From positions 62,001 through 126,000 of the forward strand of contig NZ_QKYK01000004.1 of assembly GCF_003426815.1 (NCBI RefSeq): 64,000 nt of DNA, in the 5' to 3' direction. This stretch comes from Desertimonas flava. Its GTDB lineage: Bacteria; Actinomycetota; Acidimicrobiia; Acidimicrobiales; Ilumatobacteraceae. Position numbers and translations under genes: made by a program. The notes beneath the pieces are model-generated. The model was not told where the DNA came from and did no database searches. It saw only the letters and a list, made by a program, of their open reading frames with translations. Positions 16,618-26,085 of this stretch are shown in pieces (position 1 is the first letter of the stretch; every line of letters begins with the position of its first letter).

Positions 16618-17955
16618 TCAGCCGAGGGCCCAGGGTCCCCAGCCACCGGAGCGCTGGTACAGGTAGTACGCCGCCTGGATGTTGGTGCGGGCGTCGAACA
16701 GCTGGCTGACGGACGTGATGCCGTAGTCGGCGAGCCAGCTGAGGTGCTGCTCGTGGATCTGGAACACGCCGTGGCAGCAGCCGGTGCGCGACGTGACGTC
16801 GGGGCGATAGTTGCTCTCGCGCCAGGCGATCTGCAACGCCCGCTCCTCCTGGTCGTCGGGCCAGATCTCGCGGATCATCTGCTCGACCTCGCCGCCGCTC
16901 GGGACGGGCCCCGATGGCCGATCGTCGTCGTCCTCGTCGGGCGCCTGCGTCGTGGCGGGCGGGCTGGTGGTCTCGGGCGCCTCCGTGGTGGCCGGCTGCG
17001 TGGTGGCCACGGTGGTCTCCGGCGCGTCGGTCGCGGCCGGCGCCGCGGTCGTCGGGGCCGCGGTCGTGGGGGCCGGGCTCGGAGCGGCCGTGGTGGCCGG
17101 GGCCGCCGTGGTGGGCGGAGCGATCGACGTGCCGAGTGGGAGGCAGACGATCGAGCCCGGGTACAACGGCGTGTCGGAGGTCGCCTCGTTGTACTCCAGC
17201 AGCTGGGCGAGTGGGTAGTCGATCTTGTTGGCGATCCCCATCCAGTAGTCGCCGGAGGCCACCTCGTAGGGGTTGCCGCACTGTGCGGCGACACGGACGG
17301 CCGGAGCGGCGAGCACGCCGGACCCGGCACTCTCGCCATCGCTGGAGCCGCCACCGGATCCCGAGCCGGTCGACATCCCCCCGGTCTCGTCGGCGGGGGC
17401 GTCGCCGGCGCCGGCCGAGCGGCTGGAGCTGCCGGAATCGTCGTCGGCCGTCACCGGTGCGGTGATCACGACGGCCGTCGTGGTCGGCGCGAGCGTCGTC
17501 GCCGTGGTGGCGATGGTCGAGGTGGACGCGGCGGCCACCGAGCGGACGTCGTCGGGACTGTCCTTGTCGCCGAGCGCCCCGAACAGCGGAACGGCGAGGA
17601 CGGCGGCGACCGACAGGGCGCCGACGCTGAGCAGTCGAGGATCGACGCTGCCGAGCAGTCCGGTGCGACGGCGGGACCGCCGACCGAGCCCGGGCCAGGC
17701 GCCGGTGGTGGGCTCGATCCAGACGGTGCCCGTGTCGTCGTCGCGCCCCGCCGGCTCGCCGTGGGTGCGCATGGCGCCGGTGCGGGGGACGCTGCCGGTG
17801 CGGGCGAGACCTCTCGTCGACGTCGGATCCTTCTCGACGACCCGGTGGGTCCGGGTTCGTTCCGGGGCTTTACGCACCCGGTTGAGCTGGATGGTGGGCT
17901 CGGAGCGCTTGGTCTCCCAGAAGCCTGTGTCGTCGTCGTCGAAGAAATCCGTCAT
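16618..17955 (-). CDS. Membrane-anchored LysM protein with lysozyme-like domain
   Basis: A 445-residue cell-wall protein. A basic cytoplasmic N-terminus of about 105 residues precedes one membrane helix (about 108-128). A Thr/Ser/Gly-rich linker leads to a LysM-type domain (about 223-272, CGNPYEVASGDYWMGIANK), then a long Thr/Ala/Pro-rich spacer. The C-terminal lysozyme-like domain (about 358-445) has IAWRESNYRPDV with a candidate catalytic Glu and GVFQIHEQH. It would bind peptidoglycan through LysM and cleave or remodel it, like resuscitation-promoting-factor or SLT enzymes. The protein is topologically type II. Confidence 0.82.
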   Translation of the reverse strand: MTDFFDDDDTGFWETKRSEPTIQLNRVRKAPERTRTHRVVEKDPTSTRGLARTGSVPRTGAMRTHGEPAGRDDDTGTVWIEPTTGAWPGLGRRSRRRTGLLGSVDPRLLSVGALSVAAVLAVPLFGALGDKDSPDDVRSVAAASTSTIATTATTLAPTTTAVVITAPVTADDDSGSSSRSAGAGDAPADETGGMSTGSGSGGGSSDGESAGSGVLAAPAVRVAAQCGNPYEVASGDYWMGIANKIDYPLAQLLEYNEATSDTPLYPGSIVCLPLGTSIAPPTTAAPATTAAPSPAPTTAAPTTAAPAATDAPETTVATTQPATTEAPETTSPPATTQAPDEDDDDRPSGPVPSGGEVEQMIREIWPDDQEERALQIAWRESNYRPDVTSRTGCCHGVFQIHEQHLSWLADYGITSVSQLFDARTNIQAAYYLYQRSGGWGPWALG

Positions 17956-18291
17956 TGGTTGGTTCCCCTCGCCGGGGGGTGAGCCAGGCGTGCGGTCGAC
18001 GCCGCCGGCCGCACTGGTCTATCACGGGTCGTCATGAAACCGCAACATCGGCGTCATAAGCGACATCTCGGCGACACGAGAGCGCGACAAATCCCCCCTG
18101 TGTCATTCCCGCGGGGCCGTGGCGAGAGGCCACGACCGTCGTGGCGGTCGGCAGTGGTCCTGCCGGTGGGCGTCACGAGTTCCGGGCTTCTGATCCCGCG
18201 TCGACCGGATGGCTCGAGGGCCGTCCGTGACCCGGATCGGTTGGGGGCGCGGCGATGCGGCTCGCGGCGATAGCATCGGGCGACACATATT
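17956..18291. other. Intergenic region upstream of the LysM gene and tRNA-Ser
   Basis: About 335 bp between divergent transcripts. It should contain the LysM-gene leader and the tRNA promoter; TAGCAT at about 18271 is a possible tRNA -10. The leader next to the LysM gene is GC-rich with short complementary blocks, but I cannot fit it to a known riboswitch. No gene seen. Confidence 0.4.
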
Positions 18292-18382
18292 GGAGAGGTG
18301 GCGGAGCCCGGTCGAACGCGCCTTCCTGCTAAGAAGGTGGCTGCTTAACGGTAGCCCGTGGGTTCAAATCCCACCCTCTCCG
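18292..18382 (+). tRNA. tRNA-Ser(GCT)
   Basis: A 91-nt class II tRNA with acceptor GGAGAGG/CCTCTCC and discriminator G. The anticodon stem CCTTC/GAAGG holds the loop CTGCTAA, anticodon GCT. A long variable arm follows, and the T loop is GTTCAAAT. CCA is not encoded. It reads serine AGC/AGU codons. Confidence 0.96.
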
Positions 18383-18492
18383 CTGCGAACCAGGACGGTG
18401 CGTCACGCGTCGTGAACGACATCGAGACGTCGCCGGCTCAGCCTCGTTCCACGAAGGCGCCAGACTTCTGGGGGCCGGGATCGCGGAACGGC

Positions 18493-19599
18493 TCAGCCGG
18501 CGTTGCTTGCCGGATCGAGGGGGTTGGTCCCGCCGATGATCTCGTCGTTGTCGTACAGGCCGTCGCCGTCGGTGTCCTTGGCGCCGGCATCGGTACCGAG
18601 GTCCGCCTCCTCGCCATCGGTGAGGCCGTCGTCGTCGCTGTCGGGATCGGTGGGGTCCGAGTTGAAGGCGCCGGACGCTTCCTCGTAGTCGCTGAGCCCG
18701 TCACCGTCGGTGTCGGCCTTGTTGACGTCGGACCCGATGACGATCTCGTCCTCATCGCTGAGGCCGTCGCCGTCGGAGTCGAACTGCGCCGGTGCCACCG
18801 GCTCGGTGTTGTTCGGCACAGAGTTGTCCGGCACGGTCGTGCCTGTCGACGCGACGGTCGTCGCGGTCGACGCCGTCGTCGCTGGCGTCGTCACCGCAGC
18901 CACGGTGCGATCGCCGATCACCGCGACCACGACCACTGCCGGCCGGGTGGCGTCGTTGGCGAGCGACGTGCCACCCGCGACCTGGGACCCCGATCCGGCG
19001 GCGATGGCGGTGCCGCCGTCCGGGGTGACCGCACCGGCGGTGACGAGCACGAACTGCGGCAGGTCGCTCGCAACCGACAACACCTCGCCGGGTCCGAGCA
19101 CATCGCGCACGAGGTTGACGTCGCGGACGCCGGCTCCGGGTTCGATGCCACCACCGGCGTCGGGCGACGACGTCAGCAGGATCGACCAATAGCCGGCTGG
19201 CCCGTCGATCGCCTGCAAGGTCACCGGCAACGAACGAGGGTCGAAGATCGCTTCGCCGGCCTCGAGGATGGCGCCGCGCCCGTCGCCGCTCGTGACGAGC
19301 ATGCGTCCCGTGTCGCCGAGGACGAATTGCGACCCCGGCGCGTCGACCTGCGTGCCATCGGAGTCGGAGCTGCCCGCCGTGGCCGTCCAGGTGAAGCGAC
19401 CGTCTGGGAAGTCGATCAGGCCCTGTGCAACCACCTGCGCATGGTCGGACTCGGTGCTCGCCGGACTCGCGGTCGTGACCGCTGACGGGGCGGTCGACGT
19501 CGGCGGCGTCGACGCCCTGCCGATGCCGGCCGGACCGACCACGATCACGCTCACCGCGGCTGCGAGCACCGGAATCGACACCAACGTCTTCGACATCAT
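18493..19599 (-). CDS. Secreted protein with thrombospondin type 3-like calcium repeats
   Basis: A 368-residue protein with a signal peptide (about residues 1-29). The middle region, about residues 45-230, has beta-rich segments around SQFVLGDTGRMLV and GPGEVLSVASDLPQFVLV and looks like a cupin-type or adhesin-like domain, but I do not recognise it. After a Thr-rich linker, residues from about 270 carry repeated D-x-D-x-D-G-L-x-D units (DSDGDGLSD, DTDGDGLSD, DSDDDGLTD, DTDGDGLYD) that bind calcium in TSP3 domains. No LPXTG or membrane anchor is visible. ATG 19599 and ATG 19596 are adjacent alternatives. Confidence 0.8.
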   Translation of the reverse strand: MMSKTLVSIPVLAAAVSVIVVGPAGIGRASTPPTSTAPSAVTTASPASTESDHAQVVAQGLIDFPDGRFTWTATAGSSDSDGTQVDAPGSQFVLGDTGRMLVTSGDGRGAILEAGEAIFDPRSLPVTLQAIDGPAGYWSILLTSSPDAGGGIEPGAGVRDVNLVRDVLGPGEVLSVASDLPQFVLVTAGAVTPDGGTAIAAGSGSQVAGGTSLANDATRPAVVVVAVIGDRTVAAVTTPATTASTATTVASTGTTVPDNSVPNNTEPVAPAQFDSDGDGLSDEDEIVIGSDVNKADTDGDGLSDYEEASGAFNSDPTDPDSDDDGLTDGEEADLGTDAGAKDTDGDGLYDNDEIIGGTNPLDPASNAG

Positions 19600-19832
19600 G
19601 ACTGACCTGACATGACTGACCTGACCTTGTCACCTGTACGGCCCCGATGGCCGGCCGGGACGATACGCCCGGCGGTCTCGGCGATGCTGCCGAATTCTCC
19701 GGGTGGCCCCAACCGTGGGACTCGGGACCCGCTCCCCTGCGCCGGGCAGCGGACTCGGGACATGACGTTCGACATCCGGTGGCTCGTGCGCGCGTACCTC
19801 GAGATCTCCTTCACTGAGGCGGGCGAGGAAGC

Positions 19833-19861
19833 GAACAGATGGTGCCAGGCACCATCTGTTC
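19833..19861. repeat. Palindrome with GTGCC-N-GGCAC core (copy 1)
   Basis: A perfect 14-bp inverted repeat (19833-19846 and 19848-19861) around a single central base. The core GGTGCC-A-GGCACC is shared with two other palindromes in the window while the outer arm (GAACAGAT) is unique to this site. Beyond it, pairing resumes imperfectly. It lies about 33 bp past the zinc peptidase stop. Confidence 0.85.
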
Positions 19862-19893
19862 CATTCGCTCCCGCATCACCTGCTCACTCGCGG

Positions 19894-20760
19894 TCACTCG
19901 AGCCAGCCAGCGTCGCGGGCGGCCCACGGGTTGCACTCGTACAGCGTCGGCATCACGTCGGCGACCGGGTCGAGGGACGGGTGGATGCCCCAGCCGAACC
20001 AGTTCGCCACGTTCTCGCTGGTGCCGTGCTCGCGCAGTTCGCCCGGCCGATCGCCGGCGCCCCCGTTGTTCTGGATGGCCTGATCGGTGAGCGTCTGATC
20101 GATGCTTCCCCGACCGTTGTTCGTGCCGTAGAACATGCCCGACAGGCACCAGGCCTGCAGCTCGAACTGGCGTGACAGCAGCTGGCCGGCGTCGCTGTCC
20201 CAACCAGCCGCCTGACGCCGCGCGGCATACGCGGCGATGACGCCGAACTGCTGCTGCAGATGGTGGCCGTACTCGTGCGACAGCACGGCGAGGGCGTAGC
20301 CAGGCCCGTACTCGGCGACCGGCAGCATCGTGTCGAACGGCAGGACGAGCGTCTGGTCGAGGTCGCAGTAAAAGGCCTCGCGGCCGAACGTGTTGCTCCC
20401 GCACGCCCCGTCGTACGCCGCGGTCTCCGCCCCCGCCCACAGCCCTGGCGACTCCAACTCGACACCGAAGTGAGCGAGGGTGCCGCGCCACGCGTCGTCG
20501 TGACAGACGATCAGCGCCTGGTACACCGCTTCCACGGAGGCCGGGTCGAGCGACCACGCGGGCAGCACGCAGTCGACCGCGGCGATTCCCACACCGACCT
20601 CGATGAACGCCGGGTTCGATCCCAGCCACGGGTCGGTGAGGACGGGCCCCGAAGTGTCGATCGGCGGTGCCGCCGAACCTGGCAACGGAGTGAGGGTGAG
20701 CGCGATGCCGGCCATCACCAGTCCGGCACCGGTTGTCGGGCGCTTCCAACCGGTCAGCAT
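19894..20760 (-). CDS. Neutral zinc metallopeptidase, YpfJ-like
   Basis: A 288-residue exported protein with a signal sequence (about residues 1-30). The zinc motif HEYGHH is near residues 158-163 (LSHEYGHHLQQQFG), and the partner segment RQFELQAWCLSGMF matches the RQ-x-E-L-Q-A-D-C region of YpfJ-like peptidases, here with Trp in place of Asp. The DLDQTLVLPFDTML stretch before the active site also fits the family. Physiological substrate is not known. It is followed by the GTGCC-type palindrome. Confidence 0.82.
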   Translation of the reverse strand: MLTGWKRPTTGAGLVMAGIALTLTPLPGSAAPPIDTSGPVLTDPWLGSNPAFIEVGVGIAAVDCVLPAWSLDPASVEAVYQALIVCHDDAWRGTLAHFGVELESPGLWAGAETAAYDGACGSNTFGREAFYCDLDQTLVLPFDTMLPVAEYGPGYALAVLSHEYGHHLQQQFGVIAAYAARRQAAGWDSDAGQLLSRQFELQAWCLSGMFYGTNNGRGSIDQTLTDQAIQNNGGAGDRPGELREHGTSENVANWFGWGIHPSLDPVADVMPTLYECNPWAARDAGWLE

Positions 20761-20995
20761 GGAATCGACCGTAACCGGGTGGACCGCAACGAGGTCAGCA
20801 GGGGGCGCCTACCGGGGTGACGACCGTTCGCGTCAGGCAGGGACGACTCGGTACGGAAGTACGTCGGCGACACCCTGCGATCCCTCGCGTTCCGAGTTCC
20901 CTGCGGCCTCGAGCCGTGCGGCCCCGCCGCCTTGGTGACGGGTGCGACACGGGCCCGGCTCGTCGGCGTCGAGCCGAGGCAAGCAGAATCGCGCC

Positions 20996-22219
20996 ATGCC
21001 CGACGCATTCATCATCGACGCCGTCCGCACCCCTCGCGGAATCGGCAAGCAGGGCAAGGGTGCCCTCGCCCACCTCCACCCCCAGCACCTCGGCCGCACG
21101 GTCCTCGAAGCGCTCGTCGCCCGCAACGGGTTCGACACCGCCGACGTCGACGACATCACATGGGGCACCAGCGCCCAGGTCGTCGAGCAAGGCGGCGACA
21201 TCGGTCGCATGTCGGCCCTCGACGCCGGCTACGACATCAAGGCGAGCGGGGTCACGCTCGACCGCTTCTGCGGCTCAGGAATCACGGCCACCAACATCGC
21301 CGCCAACTCGGTGATGGCCGGCATGGACAGCCTCGTCATCGCCGGCGGAACAGAGATGATGTCGCTGCCCAAGAAGGGCATGCTGCCGATGGGCGCCGGC
21401 AACGCCCATCTCCAGGAGCTTCACCCCCAGTCGCACCAGGGCGTGTGTGCCGATGCGATCGCCACGATCGAGGGCATCTCCCGCGAGGACCTCGACGCCC
21501 TCGCCGTCGAGTCGCAGCGTCGCGCCGAGATCGCCATCAAGGAGGGCCGGTTCGACAAGAGCCTCGTGCCGGTGCTCAACCTCGACGGCACCGTCGCCCT
21601 CGATCGTGAGGAGTTCCCCCGGCCGGGCACGACGCTCGAGTCGCTGGCCGCGCTCCCGCCGAGCTTCCCCGCCGTGGCCGACTATCGCCACGCCGAAGGC
21701 CTGCCGACGTTCCGCGAGCTGATCAACCAGCGCTATCCCGACGTCGACATCCAGCACGTCCACCACGCCGGCAACTCCTCGGGCGTCGTCGACGGCTCGG
21801 GTGCCATCTTGATGGCCAGCGCCGACTACGCCAAGGCCCACGGTCTCAAGCCCCGGGCCCGCGTCGTCGCCACCGCCACCATCGGCGACGACCCGACGCT
21901 GATGCTCAACGCCCCGGTGCCGGCCACCGAGAAGGTCCTCACCCGCGCCGGCATGACGCTCGACGACATCGACCTGTTCGAGGTCAACGAGGCGTTTGCC
22001 GTGGTCGCCGAGCGCTACATCCGCAAGCTCAACATCGACCGCGACAAGATCAACGTCAACGGCGGCGCGATGGCCCTCGGCCACCCGATCGGTGCGACCG
22101 GGGCGATGCTGATCGGCACCGTGCTCGACGAGCTCGAGCGCCGTGACCTGCAGGTCGGCCTCGTCACGATGTGCACGGGCGGCGGCATGGCCCCCGCCAT
22201 CATCATCGAGCGCGTCTGA
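20996..22219 (+). CDS. Acetyl-CoA C-acyltransferase (thiolase)
   Basis: A 407-residue thiolase that joins or cleaves acyl-CoA units, in beta-oxidation or in polymer/sterol side-chain metabolism. The acylated Cys92 is in [12 protein letters not shown], His363 in [11 protein letters not shown], and Cys393 in [10 protein letters not shown], the complete catalytic set. ATG 20996 starts the conserved [15 protein letters not shown]; upstream in-frame sequence is not conserved-looking. It is the only fatty-acid gene here and probably monocistronic, ending just before a palindrome shared with the converging regulator. Confidence 0.95.
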   Translation: MPDAFIIDAVRTPRGIGKQGKGALAHLHPQHLGRTVLEALVARNGFDTADVDDITWGTSAQVVEQGGDIGRMSALDAGYDIKASGVTLDRFCGSGITATNIAANSVMAGMDSLVIAGGTEMMSLPKKGMLPMGAGNAHLQELHPQSHQGVCADAIATIEGISREDLDALAVESQRRAEIAIKEGRFDKSLVPVLNLDGTVALDREEFPRPGTTLESLAALPPSFPAVADYRHAEGLPTFRELINQRYPDVDIQHVHHAGNSSGVVDGSGAILMASADYAKAHGLKPRARVVATATIGDDPTLMLNAPVPATEKVLTRAGMTLDDIDLFEVNEAFAVVAERYIRKLNIDRDKINVNGGAMALGHPIGATGAMLIGTVLDELERRDLQVGLVTMCTGGGMAPAIIIERV

Positions 22220-22229
22220 CCGTCTCGAT

Positions 22230-22266
22230 GCGCTCCGAGATAGTGCCTGGCACTATCTCGGAGCGC
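22230..22266. repeat. Palindrome with GTGCC-N-GGCAC core (copy 2)
   Basis: A perfect 18-bp inverted repeat, 22230-22247 and 22249-22266, around one central T. It includes the core GTGCC-T-GGCAC. It lies between two converging genes, and its right arm contains the last codons and TAG stop of the GlxA-type regulator, so the left arm is an inverted copy of that gene end. It can serve as a bidirectional terminator. Confidence 0.9.
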
Positions 22267-23212
22267 GGAAGTTGCGGCGGTAGGCCTGGGGCGTCACGCC
22301 GACCACCCGGGTGAAATGACGACGGAGGCGGGCGGCGTCGCGGAAGCCGGTCTGCTGGGCGATCTCCTCGATCGACGAACGCCCGGCCTCCAACAACCGC
22401 TGCGCCCGACGCACCCGCTCGCGCAAGAGCCACTGCAGCGGTGTCACACCGGTGCCCTCCGGGAAGCGGCGCACGAGCGTCCGGGTGCTCATGTTGGCGT
22501 GGGCGGCGATGTCGGCCAGTCGCAGCGGTTCGTGCAGGTGCTCCTGCATCCACGCCAGCACCGAGGCGAGCGAACCGCCACGGGCTGCGGTCTCCTCGTA
22601 GCGCACGAACTGGGCCTGGCCGCCCTCGCGGTTCGGCGCCATCACCGTGCGCCGCGCCGCGTAGGCCGCAACCTCGGCGCCGTGATCTCGGCGGATCATG
22701 TGGAGGCAGAGATCCATCCCGCTCGCCACGCCGGCCGACGTGAGGATGTCGCCATCGTCGATGAAGAGCACCGATGGATCGACATCGACGCCGGGATGCG
22801 CCGCTGTGAGCTCGTTGACATGGGCCCAATGCGTGGTGGCCCGGCGACCGTCGAGGAGACCGGCGGCCGCGAGCAGGAACGCCCCGGTGCAAATCGACGC
22901 GATGCGGATGTCGCGCCGATGGGCCGTGCGGAGCAGATCGAGCACCGCTGCCGGCTGGCCGCCGGCGCGTGACGACGCCGGCACGATGATCGTCTCGCAG
23001 TCGAGCGCGGCATCGAGCCGGTGGGGCGGGGTCATCCGGAAGATCTCGTCGCCGGCGGCCGTGACCTCCACGTGGGGCGCACCGCACACCCGGATGTCGT
23101 AGAGCCGCTCGTCGTCCGCGCCGGGGCGGCGGGCGGCACCGAGGATCTGGGCCGGCGTCGCCAGCTCGAACCCCACCACCCCGTCGATCGCCAGGACGGC
23201 GACGGTGTGCAT
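22253..23212 (-). CDS. GlxA-family transcriptional regulator (DJ-1/PfpI domain plus AraC helix-turn-helix)
   Basis: A 319-residue regulator. Residues 1-170 are a class I glutamine-amidotransferase-like sensor domain ([19 protein letters not shown] with the elbow Cys), and about residues 215-319 are two AraC helix-turn-helices ([41 protein letters not shown]). ATG 23212 begins the DJ-1 fold ([12 protein letters not shown]); a GTG 12 codons upstream is possible. The gene diverges from a DJ-1/PfpI gene only about 70 bp away, its most likely target. Confidence 0.9.
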   Translation of the reverse strand: MHTVAVLAIDGVVGFELATPAQILGAARRPGADDERLYDIRVCGAPHVEVTAAGDEIFRMTPPHRLDAALDCETIIVPASSRAGGQPAAVLDLLRTAHRRDIRIASICTGAFLLAAAGLLDGRRATTHWAHVNELTAAHPGVDVDPSVLFIDDGDILTSAGVASGMDLCLHMIRRDHGAEVAAYAARRTVMAPNREGGQAQFVRYEETAARGGSLASVLAWMQEHLHEPLRLADIAAHANMSTRTLVRRFPEGTGVTPLQWLLRERVRRAQRLLEAGRSSIEEIAQQTGFRDAARLRRHFTRVVGVTPQAYRRNFRAPR

Positions 23213-23283
23213 GGCGTGAAAGTACCCGAAGTGTGTCGTTCTGGCCACTGGCGGCGATCATCCGACCGGGCGACGATCGCCGC

Positions 23284-23883
23284 ATGCGAATCGAAGTCCT
23301 GATGTTCGACGGGATCGCCGAGGCCGACGCGTTGCTCGCCCACGCCGTGCTGATGAAGGCCCGACACGCAGGCGCCGACATCGAGCCGGTGCTGGTGACC
23401 GCCGACGGCCGGCCGGAGATCGTCGGTTGCTACGACACGCGGTTCGGCGGCCTGCAGCCGTCGGAGCCGGCGCGGGCGGCCGCACTCGTGGTCGCCGGAG
23501 GCTGGGTCGACGAGATCATCGCCGACGGCGAGCTCACTGCGTTCCTCGCCCGGGCGAAGGCGACGAATGCCGATCTCGTGCTCGCCGGGGTGTGCTCGGG
23601 GTCGCTCTTCCTCGCCGCCGCCGGCCTGCTCGAGGGCCGCACGGCGACCACGTACGACCGCGACGTCGACACTCTGAAGCAGTGGTGCGACGTGGTCGAC
23701 GCCCGCATCGTCGACGACGGTGACATCGTCACCACGGGCAGCGGCTGGCTCTCCGGCCTGGACATCTCGCTGTACCTGATCGAACGCGAGGTGGAGCGGC
23801 CGGATCTCGCCATCGATATCGAGCGGCGCATCGGCCACGACCGCCGCGGCACCGTCTGGCGCACCGACCGCGCCTCATCGTGA
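23284..23883 (+). CDS. DJ-1/PfpI family protein
   Basis: A 199-residue single-domain protein starting at ATG 23284. The nucleophile elbow reads AGVCSGSLFLAAAGLLEGR with Cys104, and the early segment MFDGIAEADALLAHAVLMKA resembles isonitrile-hydratase/ThiJ-like proteins. Possible activities in this family include glyoxalase III, isonitrile hydratase or protein repair; none can be chosen here. It is divergent from a GlxA-type regulator that contains the same fold, suggesting regulation by the same kind of ligand. Confidence 0.87.
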   Translation: MRIEVLMFDGIAEADALLAHAVLMKARHAGADIEPVLVTADGRPEIVGCYDTRFGGLQPSEPARAAALVVAGGWVDEIIADGELTAFLARAKATNADLVLAGVCSGSLFLAAAGLLEGRTATTYDRDVDTLKQWCDVVDARIVDDGDIVTTGSGWLSGLDISLYLIEREVERPDLAIDIERRIGHDRRGTVWRTDRASS

Positions 23884-23886
23884 CGA

Positions 23887-23932
23887 TCTGGGCGCGGATC
23901 CGTGACGCTGAGCGTCACGGATCGCGCCCAGA
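23887..23932. terminator. Long hairpin between convergent genes
   Basis: A 21-bp stem with one bulged G and a 3-nt loop: TCTGGGCGC-G-GATCCGTGACGC, loop TGA, then the complement ending at 23932. It starts three bases after the DJ-1 gene stop, and its right arm is partly repeated at 23947-23963. A good candidate for a bidirectional terminator serving the efflux gene as well. Confidence 0.75.
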
Positions 23933-23977
23933 AGCGGAAGTGGCACGATTCGCGCCCAGAAGCTGACGGCACGACGG

Positions 23978-25555
23978 TCAGGCCATGGCGCCGGCGGCTT
24001 CCTCCATCGCGTCGGACAGGCCGGCACGCGGGCGGAGGGGGCGCTCGGGCAGGAGCACGGCGGCGATGAAGCCGACGACCATCACGCCTGCGCACACCAG
24101 ATAGATGCGACCCACGCCGATCGCCAGCGAGTCGACGACGGCGGCCCGGCTGGCCGGCGGGAGGGCCTTGATGTCGTCGGGCTCGCGGATCAGTCCCGTG
24201 GCCGAACGCGGTGAGATGTCGAGGCGCTTGGGGATCTCGGACCGGATCGTCGAGTTGAGGATCGAGCCGAAGATCGCCAGCCCGAACGAGCCGCCGAGCG
24301 AGCGGAAGAACATGATCGTCGCCGTGGCCACCCCGAGGTCGTGGAACTCGACGGCGTTCTGCGTGGCGATCGACGTGGTGGTGAACACCGACGCGACACC
24401 GAAGCCCATAGCGACCATCGGCATGATCAGCCAGGCGTACGACGTCGATCCGGTGATGTGGCTGATGACGTACAGGCCGACGGCGCCGACCGCCGTGCCC
24501 ACCACCGGGAACGCCTTGTAGCGACCGGTGCGGAGCACCAGTCGTCCGACGCCGAACGTGCCGAGCGTGACGCCGACCATCTGCGGAAGCATCCGCAACC
24601 CGGAAGCCGTCGGCGACACGAACAGGGAGTCCTGGAAGTACAGCGTGAGGAACTGCGAGCCGCCGAAGGCGATGATGCCTGCGCACATCCCGGCGACGAT
24701 GGAGGCGAGCACCACCGGGTTGCGGAACAGCTGGAGCGGGATCATCGGTTCGACGGCGCGCCGCTCGACGGCGACGAACGCCACGACCGCGACAGCCGAC
24801 CCGCCGAGCAGGAGCAGCACGATCGGCTTCGACCACCCGTTCGTACCTCCCTCCTCCAGGCCGACCATCACCGCACCGATGGCGATCGACAGCAGCACGG
24901 CGCCGGGGACGTCGATGCGTGCAGCGCGACGCGGGAAGGGAAGACGCAGGGCGCGGTAGCTGACGGCGCTGGCGATGGCGGCGAGCGGGATGTTGATGAA
25001 GAAGATCCACGGCCACGACCAGTGATCGATGATCACGCCGCCGATCAGCGGCCCGAGGAGCGCCGACCCGACGAACGCGACGGTGAAGTAGCCGATGTAG
25101 CGGCCGCGCTCCCGGGGCGGCAGGATGTCGCCGAGGATGGAGAACGCCAGGGCCTGGATGGCCCCGCCGCCGAGCCCCTGCAGCGCCCGGGCGGCGATCA
25201 GCTGGGTCATGTTCTGCGAGATGCCGCACAGGAACGACCCGACGATGAACAGGCCCATCGTCGCCTGGAATACGAGCCGCCGGCCGTAGAGGTCCGACAG
25301 CTTGCCCAGCAACGGTGTGCCGATCGCCGACGTGGCGATGTACGCCGTGCCGACCCAGGCGTAGCTCTCGAAGGCGTTGAACTCGCCGGCGATCGTCGGC
25401 AGGGCGGTGGCGATGATGGAGATCTCCATCGACGCCAACATGACGGCGAGGATGAGGGCGCCGAGGACGACCCACAGCTGCCGGTTGGAGAACCCCGGAA
25501 CCGTCGACTCTGACACTGCCGCCACCGTACGCAGGGTTCCGCGAGCGGTTCGCAC
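23978..25555 (-). CDS. DHA2-type MFS efflux transporter, EmrB/QacA-like
   Basis: A 525-residue drug:proton antiporter with about 14 helices. The conserved loop after the second helix reads GKLSDLYGRRLVFQ, motif C-type GPLIGGVIID follows in helix 5, and the family phrase WPWIFFINIPLA is present. Such pumps export toxic organic compounds. Start choice is uncertain among GTG codons at 25555, 25525 and 25516; the membrane domain starts at about residue 26 of the longest form. No TetR-like regulator is adjacent. Confidence 0.9.
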   Translation of the reverse strand: MRTARGTLRTVAAVSESTVPGFSNRQLWVVLGALILAVMLASMEISIIATALPTIAGEFNAFESYAWVGTAYIATSAIGTPLLGKLSDLYGRRLVFQATMGLFIVGSFLCGISQNMTQLIAARALQGLGGGAIQALAFSILGDILPPRERGRYIGYFTVAFVGSALLGPLIGGVIIDHWSWPWIFFINIPLAAIASAVSYRALRLPFPRRAARIDVPGAVLLSIAIGAVMVGLEEGGTNGWSKPIVLLLLGGSAVAVVAFVAVERRAVEPMIPLQLFRNPVVLASIVAGMCAGIIAFGGSQFLTLYFQDSLFVSPTASGLRMLPQMVGVTLGTFGVGRLVLRTGRYKAFPVVGTAVGAVGLYVISHITGSTSYAWLIMPMVAMGFGVASVFTTTSIATQNAVEFHDLGVATATIMFFRSLGGSFGLAIFGSILNSTIRSEIPKRLDISPRSATGLIREPDDIKALPPASRAAVVDSLAIGVGRIYLVCAGVMVVGFIAAVLLPERPLRPRAGLSDAMEEAAGAMA

Positions 25556-25577
25556 CGGAAGACCGGGCGAACGGCGC

Positions 25578-26018
25578 TCAGTCGGACGGGGCGTCCACGG
25601 TGTCGTCGCCTGCGGCGTCCGAGTCGTCCCCGTCGACCGAACCTGCCGCGGCGACCTCGTGCTCGCCGGTCGCCGTGCTCGGCGCCCAGTCCGGTGCCGT
25701 GCCGGTCTCCAACTCGATCAGCCTCGCCTTGGCCTCGCGCCACGCGGCGTCGGCTTCGTCGACGCCGGAGCGCTTGGCACGGGCCCTCTTGACGTTCTCG
25801 ATCGCCCGGTCGAGGTGCCGTTGCGCCGCAACCAGGGCATCGGCGCGCGCTCGGGCGGCCTTGGCCTCCTCGGCGGCGTCGTGCTTGCGCTGCGCCTTGC
25901 GTTCCCGCTCGGCGCGCTCGCGCTCGGCCGACTCGCGCAGCATCACGCCGAAGCGTGACACGGGATCGTCCATGACCGGCTGCTCGGACTTGCCTCGGTG
26001 TCGTCGTCGTGCTGGCAC
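25578..26018 (-). CDS. Charged coiled-coil protein of unknown function
   Basis: A 146-residue protein. A long, very regular Ala/Arg/Glu/Lys-rich helix runs from about residue 27 to 105 (ESAERERAERERKAQRKH and onward), typical of a coiled coil, and ends in a short acidic tail. No family recognised. GTG 26018 or ATG 25973 (MDDPVSRFG) may be the start. The codon pattern is that of real genes here and the opposite strand has no convincing alternative. Confidence 0.6.
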   Translation of the reverse strand: MPARRRHRGKSEQPVMDDPVSRFGVMLRESAERERAERERKAQRKHDAAEEAKAARARADALVAAQRHLDRAIENVKRARAKRSGVDEADAAWREAKARLIELETGTAPDWAPSTATGEHEVAAAGSVDGDDSDAAGDDTVDAPSD

Positions 26019-26048
26019 CCCGACATCATGCCGCAGTCCGTGGCCGTC

Positions 26049-26075
26049 GGTGAGTCCGGTGAGTCCGGTGAGTCG
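26049..26075. repeat. 9-bp tandem repeat
   Basis: GGTGAGTCC occurs twice in direct tandem and a third, altered unit follows (GGTGAGTCG). It lies in the 67-bp gap between two minus-strand genes. Slippage-type repeat; no function apparent. Confidence 0.6.
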
Positions 26076-26085
26076 GTCGAGTCAG

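Noticed and set aside
17956-18120. Cyclic di-AMP (ydaO-type) riboswitch upstream of the LysM gene
   Set aside because: The gene type would suit such a leader and some GC-rich blocks fit loosely, but I could not align the conserved core. A covariance-model search would decide.
22230-22266. Ordinary terminator only
   Set aside because: It probably terminates transcription, but the shared core with two other sites, one in a divergent region, means terminator alone is not a sufficient explanation.
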